DNA from: Henriciella sp.
GTDB lineage: Bacteria; Pseudomonadota; Alphaproteobacteria; Caulobacterales; Hyphomonadaceae
DNA length: 64,000 bases
Assembly: GCA_013214545.1 (NCBI GenBank)
Contig: JABSQB010000006.1
Location: 62,001-126,000 of the forward strand
Reading direction: 5' to 3'
The notes beneath the pieces were generated by a model. It was not told the origin of the DNA. It did no database searches and was given only the letters and a program-made list of their open reading frames with translations. Within the stretch, counting starts at the first letter, position 1; each line of letters begins with the position of its first letter. Position numbers and translations under genes: made by a program. This document shows, in pieces, positions 1 to 8,413 of the stretch.

Positions 1-249
1 TGATCGCGGCCAGTGACCGTTCATTCTGCGCGTTGACCCAGGCCAGCGCTTCTTCGCCTTCAACTTCCTCAAGCCAGAGATACGGGTCGGTCTCCGTCGC
101 GGCGTCTACCGCTTCGGTCGTTTCCACGAGAGCTTCTGTGAAGTGTCCACACTGACCTCTGTGTCTAAGTCTGGGGTTGAGGGGTCGGTCACGGTCTCGC
201 AGCTCATCAAAAGCGCTCCGGCAGCTACCGCGGTTAAGGCAAAACGCAT
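1..249 (-). CDS. S9 (prolyl oligopeptidase-like) peptidase lipoprotein, 5' part only, apparent frameshift
   Basis: The gene runs off the left edge. ATG at 249 has a strong ribosome binding site (AGGAGG at 256-261). It opens with a lipoprotein-type signal, MRFALTAVAAGALLMSC, followed by a Ser/Thr/Asp-rich linker. That frame hits a stop at 108-106. The frame that continues to the window edge reads DPYLWLEEVEGEEALAWV, the typical N-terminal propeller start of S9 oligopeptidases (DPYxWLE). The two parts are in different frames, and the switch must lie around 135-150. Either the gene is broken or there is a sequencing error. The family cleaves short peptides after Pro or similar residues; as a lipoprotein it would act in the periplasm. 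The catalytic domain is outside the window. Confidence 0.7.
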
Positions 250-327
250 CGCAATCCTCCTGAATATGAGGAATGGTTTAGCGCTGACGGGGCGCTCTGC
301 AAGAGAGCTCAGCTCAATTTTCGGGGA

Positions 328-1353
328 TTAATCGATTCTTTTTCCGGTCGACTGGCGGACGATGAGTTCAAAATCGAAAACTTCCTCTAGCGCTGTGTCA
401 TCATCCGGGTTCATCAGGCGCTCTGCGGCGCGCCGTGCCATGTCGGTCACGGGCTGGCGGATCGTCGTCAAAGCCGGCCAAACAGCTGAGGCGAGGCGGG
501 TATCATCATAGCCTGCAATCGAGATATCGCCCGGGATCTGGAATCCGGCGGCCATGACGGCGGTCATGGCGCCAACAGCCATATCGTCATTGGCGGCGAA
601 GATGGCGGTGGGTTTCGGATCAGCTGTGATCAGCTTGCGCGCAGCTTCCAGGCCAGAGCGCAGCGAATAGTCGCCCTCTGCGATATGAATCGGGTTTACC
701 CGAAGGCCCGCTTCGTTCATTGCGTCGAGATAGCCATCGTGACGGGCGGTTGAGGCATTGTGGCCAGCCGGGCCGGCGATGAAGGCGATCTTCTTGTGCC
801 CGAGCCGAATGAGGTGGCGCACCATTTCCATCGCGGCGAGGCGATCATCCAGGCGCATGACTGGCGTGTTCTCGGGCTGACGGGCGGGCGAGAGGCTCGC
901 ATAATAAGTGCCATTATCCTTCAACAGGCCCAGTATATCGGCGTCATCGCAAAGCGGCGGCGTTAGCACCACGCCATCGGCGCGTGAGGTCATCAGGAAG
1001 CTCTGCAGCCGATCGAGAAAATCTGGCGCATTTCGATCGACGAGTTCCGGCAACAGGAAGTAACCTTTTGCCCGGCAGGCTTCATAGATGCCGGTATTCA
1101 CTGCGGTCACATATTCCGGGTTCGGATTGTCGTGCAGGTGGGCGAGCAGGAATGACCGCGCTCCGGCGAGCGATCGCGCGGCAGGATTGGGTCGGTAGCC
1201 GAGATCCCGCGCAGCTTTCATAACAAGCTCGCGCTTGGCCGGGCGGACATTCGGTTCATTATTGAGGACGCGCGAGACTGTTTTGGCAGAAACTCCTGCT
1301 CGTTCAGCAACGTCATCTATGGTGATTGCGCGTGGCGGGCGGCTAAGGCCCAT
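328..1353 (-). CDS. LacI family transcriptional regulator
   Basis: 341 aa. The N-terminal LacI helix-turn-helix is clear (ITIDDVAERAGVSAKTVSRVL, about residues 10-30), followed by the hinge (NPAARSLAGARS) and a periplasmic-binding-protein-like sensor domain with the usual FAANDDMAVGA and ISIAGYDDTRLA motifs. Such proteins are sugar-responsive repressors or activators. The ligand cannot be read from the sequence. I chose ATG 1353 because GGGAG lies 7 bases upstream; an in-frame ATG at 1389 has no such site. The S9 peptidase gene starts 79 bases downstream on the same strand, so the two may be cotranscribed. Confidence 0.93.
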   Translation of the reverse strand: MGLSRPPRAITIDDVAERAGVSAKTVSRVLNNEPNVRPAKRELVMKAARDLGYRPNPAARSLAGARSFLLAHLHDNPNPEYVTAVNTGIYEACRAKGYFLLPELVDRNAPDFLDRLQSFLMTSRADGVVLTPPLCDDADILGLLKDNGTYYASLSPARQPENTPVMRLDDRLAAMEMVRHLIRLGHKKIAFIAGPAGHNASTARHDGYLDAMNEAGLRVNPIHIAEGDYSLRSGLEAARKLITADPKPTAIFAANDDMAVGAMTAVMAAGFQIPGDISIAGYDDTRLASAVWPALTTIRQPVTDMARRAAERLMNPDDDTALEEVFDFELIVRQSTGKRID

Positions 1354-1497
1354 GGATATTCTCCCAGCTATTATCCTTTTGTGACGCAAACTGAGCCCGA
1401 ACGCAATCTATCCGTGTGCGGTGATAAATCGGTTTGGAATTTGCCCCTTTATGCGTCTGTCTTAACACAAACGCGGATGAAAAACGTTAAAGCCCGA

Positions 1498-2103
1498 TCA
1501 GGCGCCATCCTCGGGCGCGTTTTCAGACATGGCCCGCATCATGAACAGCGGGATCGAGCCACGTTCTGTCATTACCCAGTCGAGAGGGATGTCATGAGGT
1601 TCGGCTGGAACCTCGTCCACTTCCTGGCCCATGAATGCGAGGCCGCAGACAAAGACGCGACCATTGGCCCGCAGCCGTTCGAGGGCGCGGTCATAATGGC
1701 CTTTGCCATAGCCGAGACGATTGCCTTTGCGGTCAAACGCCAACAGTGGCGCAAGCACCAGCGTCGGTTGCACTTCTGAGACTTCAGAGTTCGGTTCTAG
1801 CAGCCCAAACGGGCGCTGCTCCAGCATGTCACCGCTTTTGTAAGCGCGATAAATCATGCTGCCATCGTCGAGGACACAGGGCAGCGCCAGGTCGGCGCCA
1901 GCTGTGGTCAGTTTGCGTATAAGTGGACGCGGGTCGATCTCGCTGCCGATCGGCAGATAGACCGCCACACTCGGGCCGTAGCGTTCAAGCAGTTTGAGCG
2001 GAAACCTGTCGGCCAGGATTTCACCGGCATCTGGGTCGCGGGCGCTCAGTTCGGCGCGCAGCTCTTTCATCTGGCTACGCAGGTGCGCCTTGTCTTCGCT
2101 CAT
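1498..2103 (-). CDS. 5-formyltetrahydrofolate cyclo-ligase
   Basis: 201 aa, normal for the family (YgfA/MTHFS). It converts 5-formyl-THF to 5,10-methenyl-THF using ATP, recycling an inhibitory folate in the cytoplasm. The C-terminal signature GKGNRLGYGKGHYDRAL and the LVLAPLLAFD strand before it are diagnostic, and the N-terminal helix MSEDKAHLRSQMKELR fits. It overlaps the end of ftsY by 4 bases (ATGA), so it is translationally coupled to the mtaB-ftsY operon. In many proteobacteria this gene lies beside zapA and 6S RNA. Here zapA is 35 kb away and I see no 6S RNA next to either. Confidence 0.95.
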   Translation of the reverse strand: MSEDKAHLRSQMKELRAELSARDPDAGEILADRFPLKLLERYGPSVAVYLPIGSEIDPRPLIRKLTTAGADLALPCVLDDGSMIYRAYKSGDMLEQRPFGLLEPNSEVSEVQPTLVLAPLLAFDRKGNRLGYGKGHYDRALERLRANGRVFVCGLAFMGQEVDEVPAEPHDIPLDWVMTERGSIPLFMMRAMSENAPEDGA

Positions 2104-3818
2104 GCGGGTTCCGTCTCCTCGACGGGCATATCGGCCAGCCCGACCAGCGCCCGCGCATAGGCCTGGGCTGAGAAGGGCTGTAAATCTTCGGCTTTCTCGC
2201 CGACGCCGACAAAATGGATCGGCAGGGCGTGTGCCTCGGCAATCGCTACCAGAATGCCGCCTTTGGCTGTGCCGTCCAGTTTGGTCATGACGATTCCGGT
2301 CACATCCGCCGTGTGCCGGAAGGCTTCGACCTGGCTCAGCGCGTTCTGCCCGACGGTCGCATCGAGGACTAAAATCACGTCATGCGGTGCGTCGGGATCG
2401 AGCTTGCGCGTGACGCGGACGATCTTGGCGAGCTCGGCCATCAATTCGGACTTGTTCTGCAGGCGCCCGGCGGTGTCGACCAGAACCAGATCCAGGTCTT
2501 CCGCCTTGGCCTTCTCAATCGCCTCGTAGACCAGTCCGGCGGCATCGGCGCCTGGCTCTTTGGCGAGCACCGGAATACCGGCGCGTTCGCCCCAGACAGT
2601 CAGTTGCTCAATCGCTGCGGCACGGAACGTGTCGCCGGCTACTAGCAGCGTCTTCGCGCCTTGCTCCTGCAGCTTGGACGCAATCTTACCGATGGTCGTC
2701 GTCTTGCCCGAGCCGTTGACGCCGACAAACAGGACAACGCGCGGGCGCGACCCATCTGAGAAGTCCACGATCTCTTCGCGCGGCGACATGATGGCTTCGA
2801 TTTCATCGGCCAAAGCGATCTTGATTTCCTCGTCCGTCACGTCCTTGTCCATGCGCGTCTTGGCGAGGTTCTGGACAATCCGGGCAGAGACTTTGCCGCC
2901 CATGTCCGAGGTCAGCAGAATGTCTTCCAAATCCTCAAGCGCTTCATCGTCCAGCTTGCGCTGTGTGAACATGCTGCTGATCGAGGCGCCCATCTTGGAG
3001 GAGGATTTGGCCAGTCCAGAGGACAGTTTGGAGAAGAAACCCGGTTCGACCACTTCAGCATAAGGGTCTGGCTCTCCGCGGGCGATGGCGGCCTGACGCT
3101 CGGCCTCGCGCTTGGCGCGCTCCTCAGCGAGCTGTTGACGCAAAGCCTCGTCGGCCCGGCGCTGCTCGAGCAGGGCGAGTTCAGCCTTGGCTTTTTCTTC
3201 CTGCGCGCGGCGCTCCTCCTCGGCGAGGCGGGCGGCTTCTGCTTCAGCAGCGAGGCGGGCTTGCTCCTCAGCGGCTTTGCGCGCGGCTTCGGCGGCAGCC
3301 TCATCAGCGCGGCGCTTTTCTTCGGCTTCGCGGGCGAGTCGTTCAGCTTCGGCGCGGGCTTCAGCCGCCTTGCGCGCTTCTTCAGCATCGGCGGCAGCTT
3401 TGGCTTCCGCTTCAGCAGCGAGGCGTTCTGCTTCTGCTTGTGCGCGGGCCGCTTCTTCCGCGGCTTTGGCGTCAGCTTCAGCCTTCAATCGCGCTTGTTC
3501 GGCCTCTTCTTCAGCCTTTCGGCGCGCCGCTTCGCGGTCAGCGGCTTCCTGAGCCAGGCGCGCCGCTTCCTGTTCAGCTTCAGCGGCTTCGCGTTTCTGG
3601 CGTTCTTCCCAGGCGCGATTGGCCTCTGCGACCTTGCGCTCGATTTCTTCCTGTTCAGCGGCTTCGCGGGCGGCCTCTTCCTCGGCAAGGCGCGCGGCTT
3701 CTTCTTCAGCCGCTTTCTGGGCTGCGAGTTCTTCGGCGGATAGCTCTGGGGCTTCCATTTCAGAACCGGCTTTCAGCGCTTCTTCTTTTTTCTTTTTCTT
3801 GCCGAACCAGAGGATCAT
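2100..3818 (-). CDS. ftsY: Signal recognition particle receptor FtsY
   Basis: 572 aa. Residues 1 to about 250 form a long Ala/Glu/Arg-rich, highly charged coiled-coil-like region (the acidic A domain, unusually long here). The NG GTPase domain follows. G1 is GVNGSGKTTT near residue 365, G3 is DTAGRLQNK and G4 is TKLDGTAKGG. The DTFRAAA motif is typical of SRP GTPases. FtsY docks ribosome-SRP complexes at the inner membrane. The repetitive A domain makes long spurious reading frames on the opposite strand. It overlaps mtaB upstream and the folate gene downstream by 4 bases each. Confidence 0.97.
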   Translation of the reverse strand: MILWFGKKKKKEEALKAGSEMEAPELSAEELAAQKAAEEEAARLAEEEAAREAAEQEEIERKVAEANRAWEERQKREAAEAEQEAARLAQEAADREAARRKAEEEAEQARLKAEADAKAAEEAARAQAEAERLAAEAEAKAAADAEEARKAAEARAEAERLAREAEEKRRADEAAAEAARKAAEEQARLAAEAEAARLAEEERRAQEEKAKAELALLEQRRADEALRQQLAEERAKREAERQAAIARGEPDPYAEVVEPGFFSKLSSGLAKSSSKMGASISSMFTQRKLDDEALEDLEDILLTSDMGGKVSARIVQNLAKTRMDKDVTDEEIKIALADEIEAIMSPREEIVDFSDGSRPRVVLFVGVNGSGKTTTIGKIASKLQEQGAKTLLVAGDTFRAAAIEQLTVWGERAGIPVLAKEPGADAAGLVYEAIEKAKAEDLDLVLVDTAGRLQNKSELMAELAKIVRVTRKLDPDAPHDVILVLDATVGQNALSQVEAFRHTADVTGIVMTKLDGTAKGGILVAIAEAHALPIHFVGVGEKAEDLQPFSAQAYARALVGLADMPVEETEPA

Positions 3819-5107
3819 AGGGCCATTGCCTTTAGTCTTGTCGTGTCATGTCCGATTATCCGCGCCCGGACAGGGCGTCCAGCCTCGGCGCTGCAGCCAT
3901 CGATCGTGACCGGTGTGAAGTCTGGTAAACGGCCTTGGCTGCCGCGTTCAACCAAAACCTCGGTTTCGCTGCCTATATGGGCATCCATATGCTTAACAAG
4001 CGCCGATTTTCCAGCCTCTCGGAGACGGGCGGCGCGGGCCTTGATCACGGTTTTCTCCAGCTGTGGCATGCGCGCCGCGGGGGTGCCAGGGCGCGGGCTG
4101 TAAGGGAAAGCGTGAAGGAAGGCGATATTGCAATCCTCAATCAGTTGAAGCGAGTTCTCAAAGGCGGCATCGGTCTCGGTCGGGAAGCCAGCGATGATGT
4201 CAGCGCCAAGGGCCATCTCAGGGCGGATTTCTCGTAAGCGCTGAGCCAGTTCGATGGCTTGCTCGCGCGAATGGCGGCGCTTCATCCGCTTCAGGATGAG
4301 ATTGTCGCCATGCTGCAGGCTGAGATGCATGAACGGCGCAATGCGCGGGTCCCCCATCGCATCGAACAGCGCGTCGTCCATTTCGATCGCATCGATCGAG
4401 GAGATGCGCAGCTGCTTCAGCTCCGGCACGAGTTTCAGAATACGCTGCACCAGATTGCCGAGCTGCGGCCCGCCCGGCAGGTCTGCACCCCACGACGTGA
4501 GGTCGACGCCGGTCAGGACAATCTCGTGATGCCCGGTCTCAATCAGGCGCTTGATCATGTTGACCACATCGCCCGCCGGTACGGACCGGGAGTTCCCGCG
4601 GCCATACGGAATGATGCAGAAGGTGCAGCGATGATCGCAGCCATTCTGGACTTGCACATAAGCCCGGGCGCGCCCGTCCATACCGTCAATCAAATGCCCG
4701 GCGGTTTCCTTGACCGACATGATGTCATTGACGCGAACCTTTTCGGTCCCGCCGAGGAGATCAACCGGTTTCCAAGTCTCGGCCTGCATCTTCTCATGAT
4801 TGCCAATCACACGCGTGACTTCCGGCATGGTGGCAAACATCTCGGCATCGATTTGTGCAGCGCAGCCGGTGACGATGATTGGGGCTTCAGGATTGTCCTT
4901 CGCCGCCCGACGGATCGTCTGCCGCGCTGTGCGCATAGCTTCGCCCGTGACGGCGCACGTATTGACGATGATCGCGCCGTCCAAGCCAGCCGTTTCAGCA
5001 TGGCCGCGCATCACCTCACTCTCATAGGAGTTGAGGCGGCAGCCAAGCGTAATGACCTGCGAGGGTCTGGAGGCGGTCTTGCTGTTCGTCATGTTGATCA
5101 GGCGCAT
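3815..5107 (-). CDS. mtaB: tRNA (N6-threonylcarbamoyladenosine37-C2)-methylthiotransferase MtaB
   Basis: 430 aa radical-SAM methylthiotransferase that makes ms2t6A37 in ANN-decoding tRNAs. The N-terminal UPF0004 domain has Cys in ITLGCRLN, NTCAVTGE and VTGCAAQ. The radical-SAM triad is in GCDHRCTFCIIPYGRG. A C-terminal TRAM-like segment is present. The CRLN and NTCAVT motifs favour MtaB over MiaB (GCQMN). The start at 5107 is the outermost; ATG 5092 is an alternative and neither has a clear ribosome binding site. The order dapF-mtaB-ftsY is conserved in alphaproteobacteria, although here a plus-strand gene and an EEP gene intervene. Confidence 0.93.
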   Translation of the reverse strand: MRLINMTNSKTASRPSQVITLGCRLNSYESEVMRGHAETAGLDGAIIVNTCAVTGEAMRTARQTIRRAAKDNPEAPIIVTGCAAQIDAEMFATMPEVTRVIGNHEKMQAETWKPVDLLGGTEKVRVNDIMSVKETAGHLIDGMDGRARAYVQVQNGCDHRCTFCIIPYGRGNSRSVPAGDVVNMIKRLIETGHHEIVLTGVDLTSWGADLPGGPQLGNLVQRILKLVPELKQLRISSIDAIEMDDALFDAMGDPRIAPFMHLSLQHGDNLILKRMKRRHSREQAIELAQRLREIRPEMALGADIIAGFPTETDAAFENSLQLIEDCNIAFLHAFPYSPRPGTPAARMPQLEKTVIKARAARLREAGKSALVKHMDAHIGSETEVLVERGSQGRLPDFTPVTIDGCSAEAGRPVRARIIGHDTTRLKAMAL

Positions 5108-5140
5108 ATCGCGCTGAGACGGCCTCAGAGCAAGGGGGGA

Positions 5141-5174
5141 TTGACTGTTCTAGTAAGTGAGCATATACTCACTT
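5141..5174 (+). promoter_or_regulatory. Near-consensus sigma70 promoter overlapped by a 20-bp palindromic operator
   Basis: TTGACT (5141-5146), 17-base spacer, TATACT (5164-5169): this is 5/6 and 5/6 to the sigma70 consensus with ideal spacing. A palindrome AAGTGAG-CATATA-CTCACTT (5155-5174) covers the spacer end and the -10 box, so a bound dimer would block RNA polymerase. The first downstream gene starts at 5193, leaving a very short leader. The regulator is not identified; the site would suit a small dimeric HTH repressor. Confidence 0.75.
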
Positions 5175-5192
5175 TTAAGTTTGGAGATAATC

Positions 5193-5537
5193 ATGCTTGG
5201 CGTAATGATGCTTTTGTCTTTTATCGTGCCCCTTGTCGGGGCCCTGGCGATCCGGCGATTTGCGTGGGTTGGCATCTGGGCCAGTGTTTCCGGAATAGTC
5301 GCTGTCCCGGTTTTGCATAAGCTGTACAATCACACGTATGACCCGATGGGTTGGGGCTTCATTTTCGTTCTGATTTTCTTGCCGGCTGCTGCAGGTTCAG
5401 GGCTCGGTATGGCGATCACGGCGCTCCGCCGCTGGCTTCAGGGACCGGGCGCGATCACAGTGACGCATAAAATTGTGGCTGCGTCTTTCGCGCTGATCAC
5501 TGTAACAGGTGGACTGCTTATGGCGGGCGATGCCTGA
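5193..5537 (+). CDS. Small integral membrane protein of unknown function
   Basis: 114 aa with four likely membrane segments: MLGVMMLLSFIVPLVGALAI, the IWASVSGIVAVPV stretch, GFIFVLIFLPAAAGSGLGM, and a C-terminal VAASFALITVTGGLLM. ATG 5193 has GGAG 7 bases upstream (GGAGATAATCATG); an upstream GTG-type start at 5157 would lie inside the operator and is unlikely. I recognise no family. It is a single-gene plus-strand island between minus-strand operons, with its own strong and apparently repressible promoter, which suggests an inducible membrane function. Confidence 0.75.
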   Translation: MLGVMMLLSFIVPLVGALAIRRFAWVGIWASVSGIVAVPVLHKLYNHTYDPMGWGFIFVLIFLPAAAGSGLGMAITALRRWLQGPGAITVTHKIVAASFALITVTGGLLMAGDA

Positions 5538-5543
5538 TCCAGA

Positions 5544-6512
5544 TTAATCGAGCAGCCGAAAGCGCGCCATCAACGGATAATGGTCCGAGCCAACGGATTC
5601 CAGCACTTTAAACTCGACCAGCTCCAGGTTCTCAGAGGCGAGAATATGGTCGATCGTAATTCCCATCATCGGGAAGAAGGTGGGCCACGTGGCTGAAAAA
5701 CGCGGGTCGCCGGCGCGCTTGCCGGGCAAGTCGCGGAACGTTGCGCTCCACGGTGTCGTATTGAAATCGCCCATCAGGATGAACCTATCGGCCTGCGCCG
5801 CTGTTTCACCGGCTAGGTTCAGCAGCGAGTTTCGTGCCTCAGTCCAAGACGGGGTGACCGGGATCAGTGGATGGGTGATGACGATACGCGTGCCGCCCCA
5901 TTCACCGGCAAGGTCGGCGACCATCAGGCCGCGGCCGGCGGCGTCCTCTGGCAGGACTTTGTGCGACTGTTTCACCGGCTGGCGCGACAAGAGCGTCAGC
6001 GCTCGGGCATAATGCGGTAGAGACGGGTCGAGGCCTGTGCGAAGCTGCTCGAACGCCGGAAAATGGCGGTCAAATTCCTGGTGCCCAAACTTGGGAGAGG
6101 CTTCATTGATCGCGACGAGGTCTGCCTGCTCTTTCTCAGCCAGCGCGCCGAGCTGAACCATCGCGTCCGGCTGCATGTAAACATTGGCCGTGATCACGGT
6201 GAGGCAGGCCTCTGGCGGGCAATCGATCTGGCTTGGCTGATGGAATTTGGAGAAGGTCAGGAACGGAAAAGCAGCGACGGCTGCGATCACACCGCCCGCG
6301 GCGGCGAGGCGCGGTCTGAACGTTGCCAAACCTAGGGCTGTAAAAATCGACAGGACGAAGACTTGCGGCAGATAACTGACCGCCATTTCGAACAGGGGCA
6401 CGCCCGGGGCGACCTGGGCGAGGATGACCAGCGGGCACAGAACCAGAAAGCAGCCCGCGGCAAGCGCGGTCAGCATCGGTTTTACAAATGGAGGCAGGTC
6501 AAACGCTGGCAT
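5544..6512 (-). CDS. Endonuclease/exonuclease/phosphatase family membrane protein
   Basis: 322 aa from ATG 6512. Two or three N-terminal membrane helices (about residues 10-85) precede an EEP-fold domain. The EEP motifs are VITANVYMQ, LVAINEASPKF (metal-binding Glu), ILMGDFNTTPWS, ITIDHILAS and GSDHYPLMARF (catalytic His). This architecture is common in alphaproteobacteria and is usually annotated only as an EEP family protein. The substrate is unknown: phosphodiester, phospholipid or nucleic acid are all possible. It begins 5 bases after the dapF stop, so the two are probably cotranscribed. Confidence 0.88.
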   Translation of the reverse strand: MPAFDLPPFVKPMLTALAAGCFLVLCPLVILAQVAPGVPLFEMAVSYLPQVFVLSIFTALGLATFRPRLAAAGGVIAAVAAFPFLTFSKFHQPSQIDCPPEACLTVITANVYMQPDAMVQLGALAEKEQADLVAINEASPKFGHQEFDRHFPAFEQLRTGLDPSLPHYARALTLLSRQPVKQSHKVLPEDAAGRGLMVADLAGEWGGTRIVITHPLIPVTPSWTEARNSLLNLAGETAAQADRFILMGDFNTTPWSATFRDLPGKRAGDPRFSATWPTFFPMMGITIDHILASENLELVEFKVLESVGSDHYPLMARFRLLD

Positions 6513-6517
6513 GCGGT

Positions 6518-7327
6518 TTAGACGATAAAGCTCTCTTCCAACTCGACCGGTCCGGTCATGATCACATGATCGGTAGTCTCGTCCCAATCGATGAACAAAT
6601 CCCCACCATCCAGGATTAATCGCGCCTGACGCTCGGTTTTTCCGGCCCGCGCGGCGCAGACCAAAGCGGCGCAAGCGCCGGTGCCGCAGGCTTTGGTCAG
6701 GCCCGCCCCACGCTCCCAGACGCGCAGGCGAATGGTCTCGCGATCAATAATCTGCGCGAAGCCGACATTGGTGCCTTCCGGAAACGTTGGATGCCATTCG
6801 ACCAGCGGGCCAATGTTTGGAATGTCATAAGCATCGACATCATCAACAAAGAACACCGCGTGCGGATTGCCCATCGAGACGACAGCCGGACTGTGCAGAT
6901 AGGGGTCGTCCATGGGGCCGATTTTCACATCGACGCCGCGCACATCCATTTTCTCTGACAGAGGAATATCTTCCCAGCCCATCAGCGGCGAACCCATATC
7001 GACGCTGACCAGGCCATTCTCGGCCCGCGCGCCTTTGAGCAAGTCAGCCTCGGTCTGAATGCGGACCTCATCCTTGCCGGATTCCTCCAGCAGCAGGTGA
7101 GCGACGGCGCGGGTGCCGTTGCCGCAGGCTTTCACCTCGCCGCCATCGGCGTTCCAGATGCGTAGGAAAGCATCGGCGCGCAGGTCCTTCTCGATCGACA
7201 TGATCTGGTCCGCGGCCATGGTCTCGGCGATTTCGCGCAACTGCGCTTCAGACGGCGCGAATTTCTGCTCGCGCGCGTCGAACACCGCAAAGGCGTTGCC
7301 GGCTCCATTCATTTTCCAGATTCGCAT
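6518..7327 (-). CDS. dapF: Diaminopimelate epimerase
   Basis: 269 aa. It converts LL- to meso-diaminopimelate for lysine and peptidoglycan synthesis. Both active-site cysteines are present, in KACGNGTRA and TKACGTGACAA. MRIWKMNGAGNAF at the start and VSMGNPHAVFF are also family motifs. I chose ATG 7327 because the family begins a few residues before KMNGAGN and GAGG lies about 9 bases upstream; longer starts only add a non-conserved tail. The EEP gene follows immediately. Confidence 0.96.
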   Translation of the reverse strand: MRIWKMNGAGNAFAVFDAREQKFAPSEAQLREIAETMAADQIMSIEKDLRADAFLRIWNADGGEVKACGNGTRAVAHLLLEESGKDEVRIQTEADLLKGARAENGLVSVDMGSPLMGWEDIPLSEKMDVRGVDVKIGPMDDPYLHSPAVVSMGNPHAVFFVDDVDAYDIPNIGPLVEWHPTFPEGTNVGFAQIIDRETIRLRVWERGAGLTKACGTGACAALVCAARAGKTERQARLILDGGDLFIDWDETTDHVIMTGPVELEESFIV

Positions 7328-7387
7328 TCGCCAACCTCGTTCGCACTTGCGGGCTGACATACGCGTCAACCATGGTGATTAAAAGAT

Positions 7388-7795
7388 CTATTTTGGCAGC
7401 CGTGTGGCGCTAAGCCAGGCGCCGGACTGGATGATGGCGGCGATCAGCAACAGGATCTGCACAACCCAGTGGCTGAAGATAAACGCGCCAAGCCCCGCAG
7501 CGATCGAGAACCAGTGCAGGCGCGGATCGCTCATCAGATATCCGGGCAGGCGGCGTTTGCCCTCAATCGTGACCAGGGTGACGTGCGCCCAGATCCGGTT
7601 CATGCCGGGCGGTCCGAACACATCCTGCAAATCCTGCGGATCGGTGACGCCGGACAGCTCAGCCAGTTCGCGAACGCCAGTATGACCGAACTCGACTCTC
7701 TGGCGCAGCTGCATCGTCTGGATCAGACGAATGAGCGCAGAGATCATCACCGCAAGCGCGATGGAAACAAGCGGAAGGCCAGAGAGCAGCGTCAT
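7388..7795 (-). CDS. Hypothetical membrane protein
   Basis: 135 aa. A helix at residues 5-25 (LVSIALAVMISALIRLI) is followed by a soluble loop of about 65 residues containing TDPQDLQDVFGPPGMNRIW. Two closely spaced helices (FSIAAGLGAFIFSHWVV and ILLLIAAIIQSGAWL) end the protein. I recognise no named family. It lies upstream of dapF on the same strand with a 60-base gap and may share its transcript. Confidence 0.7.
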   Translation of the reverse strand: MTLLSGLPLVSIALAVMISALIRLIQTMQLRQRVEFGHTGVRELAELSGVTDPQDLQDVFGPPGMNRIWAHVTLVTIEGKRRLPGYLMSDPRLHWFSIAAGLGAFIFSHWVVQILLLIAAIIQSGAWLSATRLPK

Positions 7796-7857
7796 GCGGG
7801 CCTATATAGGGCCAGGACGTGCGATCTGAAAGGCGCAGCTCTCTGAGCGCGTGCGGA

Positions 7858-8409
7858 TCAATAATCCTCGTTGATCCTTGCCGTCAGTATGTGGTCGCGC
7901 CAAGCGCCGGCAATATGCAAATAGGATTTCGCGCGCCCTTCGATTTTGAAACCGAGTCGCTGCAGAAGGTGCGCGCTTCTTTCATTCTCAGGCAGATAGT
8001 TCGCCATGATGCGGTGCAATCGATGATGGTCGAACATATGCTGAATGGCCGCGCTGAGTGCTTCGTGCATCAACCCGCTTCCCTGCGCCGGAGCAGCGAT
8101 GGAATAACCGAGCGTGCACGCCTGGAACGGCCCGCGCACGATATTGGTGAAATTGCACACGCCGATGATGGGCTGTTCGTTCTTTCGCCGCATGACCAGC
8201 TTCAATGCTTGCCCGGTTTCGAGCTCTGTCTCAGCGGTTCTGATACGGCCGCGCCAGGCTTCCAGTGTGTGAAAGTCAGCATTGCGCGCGGGCTCCCACG
8301 GGTCGAGATGCGCGGCATTTTCGACATAATAGTCGCGAATGTCTGACGCGTCGGACAGGCTCAACGGCGTGAGCTCCAGGCGTTCAGTCTGAATCAGCGC
8401 GGATGTCAT
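7858..8409 (-). CDS. GNAT family N-acetyltransferase, RimJ/RimL type
   Basis: 183 aa, the usual length. The opening LIQTERLELTPLSLSDASDI is typical of RimJ/RimL-like enzymes. The acetyl-CoA-binding region is CTLGYSIAAPAQGSGLMHEA, with NERSAHLLQRLGFKIEGRA towards the end. Members acetylate protein N-termini or small amines such as antibiotics, and the substrate cannot be told. The gene starts 4 bases from the stop of the MaoC gene, so the two form a pair. Confidence 0.88.
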   Translation of the reverse strand: MTSALIQTERLELTPLSLSDASDIRDYYVENAAHLDPWEPARNADFHTLEAWRGRIRTAETELETGQALKLVMRRKNEQPIIGVCNFTNIVRGPFQACTLGYSIAAPAQGSGLMHEALSAAIQHMFDHHRLHRIMANYLPENERSAHLLQRLGFKIEGRAKSYLHIAGAWRDHILTARINEDY

Positions 8410-8413
8410 GAGC

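Noticed and set aside
3135-3743. Phe/Ser/Ala-rich plus-strand frames opposite the FtsY acidic domain
   Set aside because: Low-complexity complement of Ala/Glu repeats, not a gene.
4259-5320. 353-aa plus-strand open frame opposite mtaB
   Set aside because: Shadow of mtaB; it also runs through the promoter/operator of the small membrane protein.
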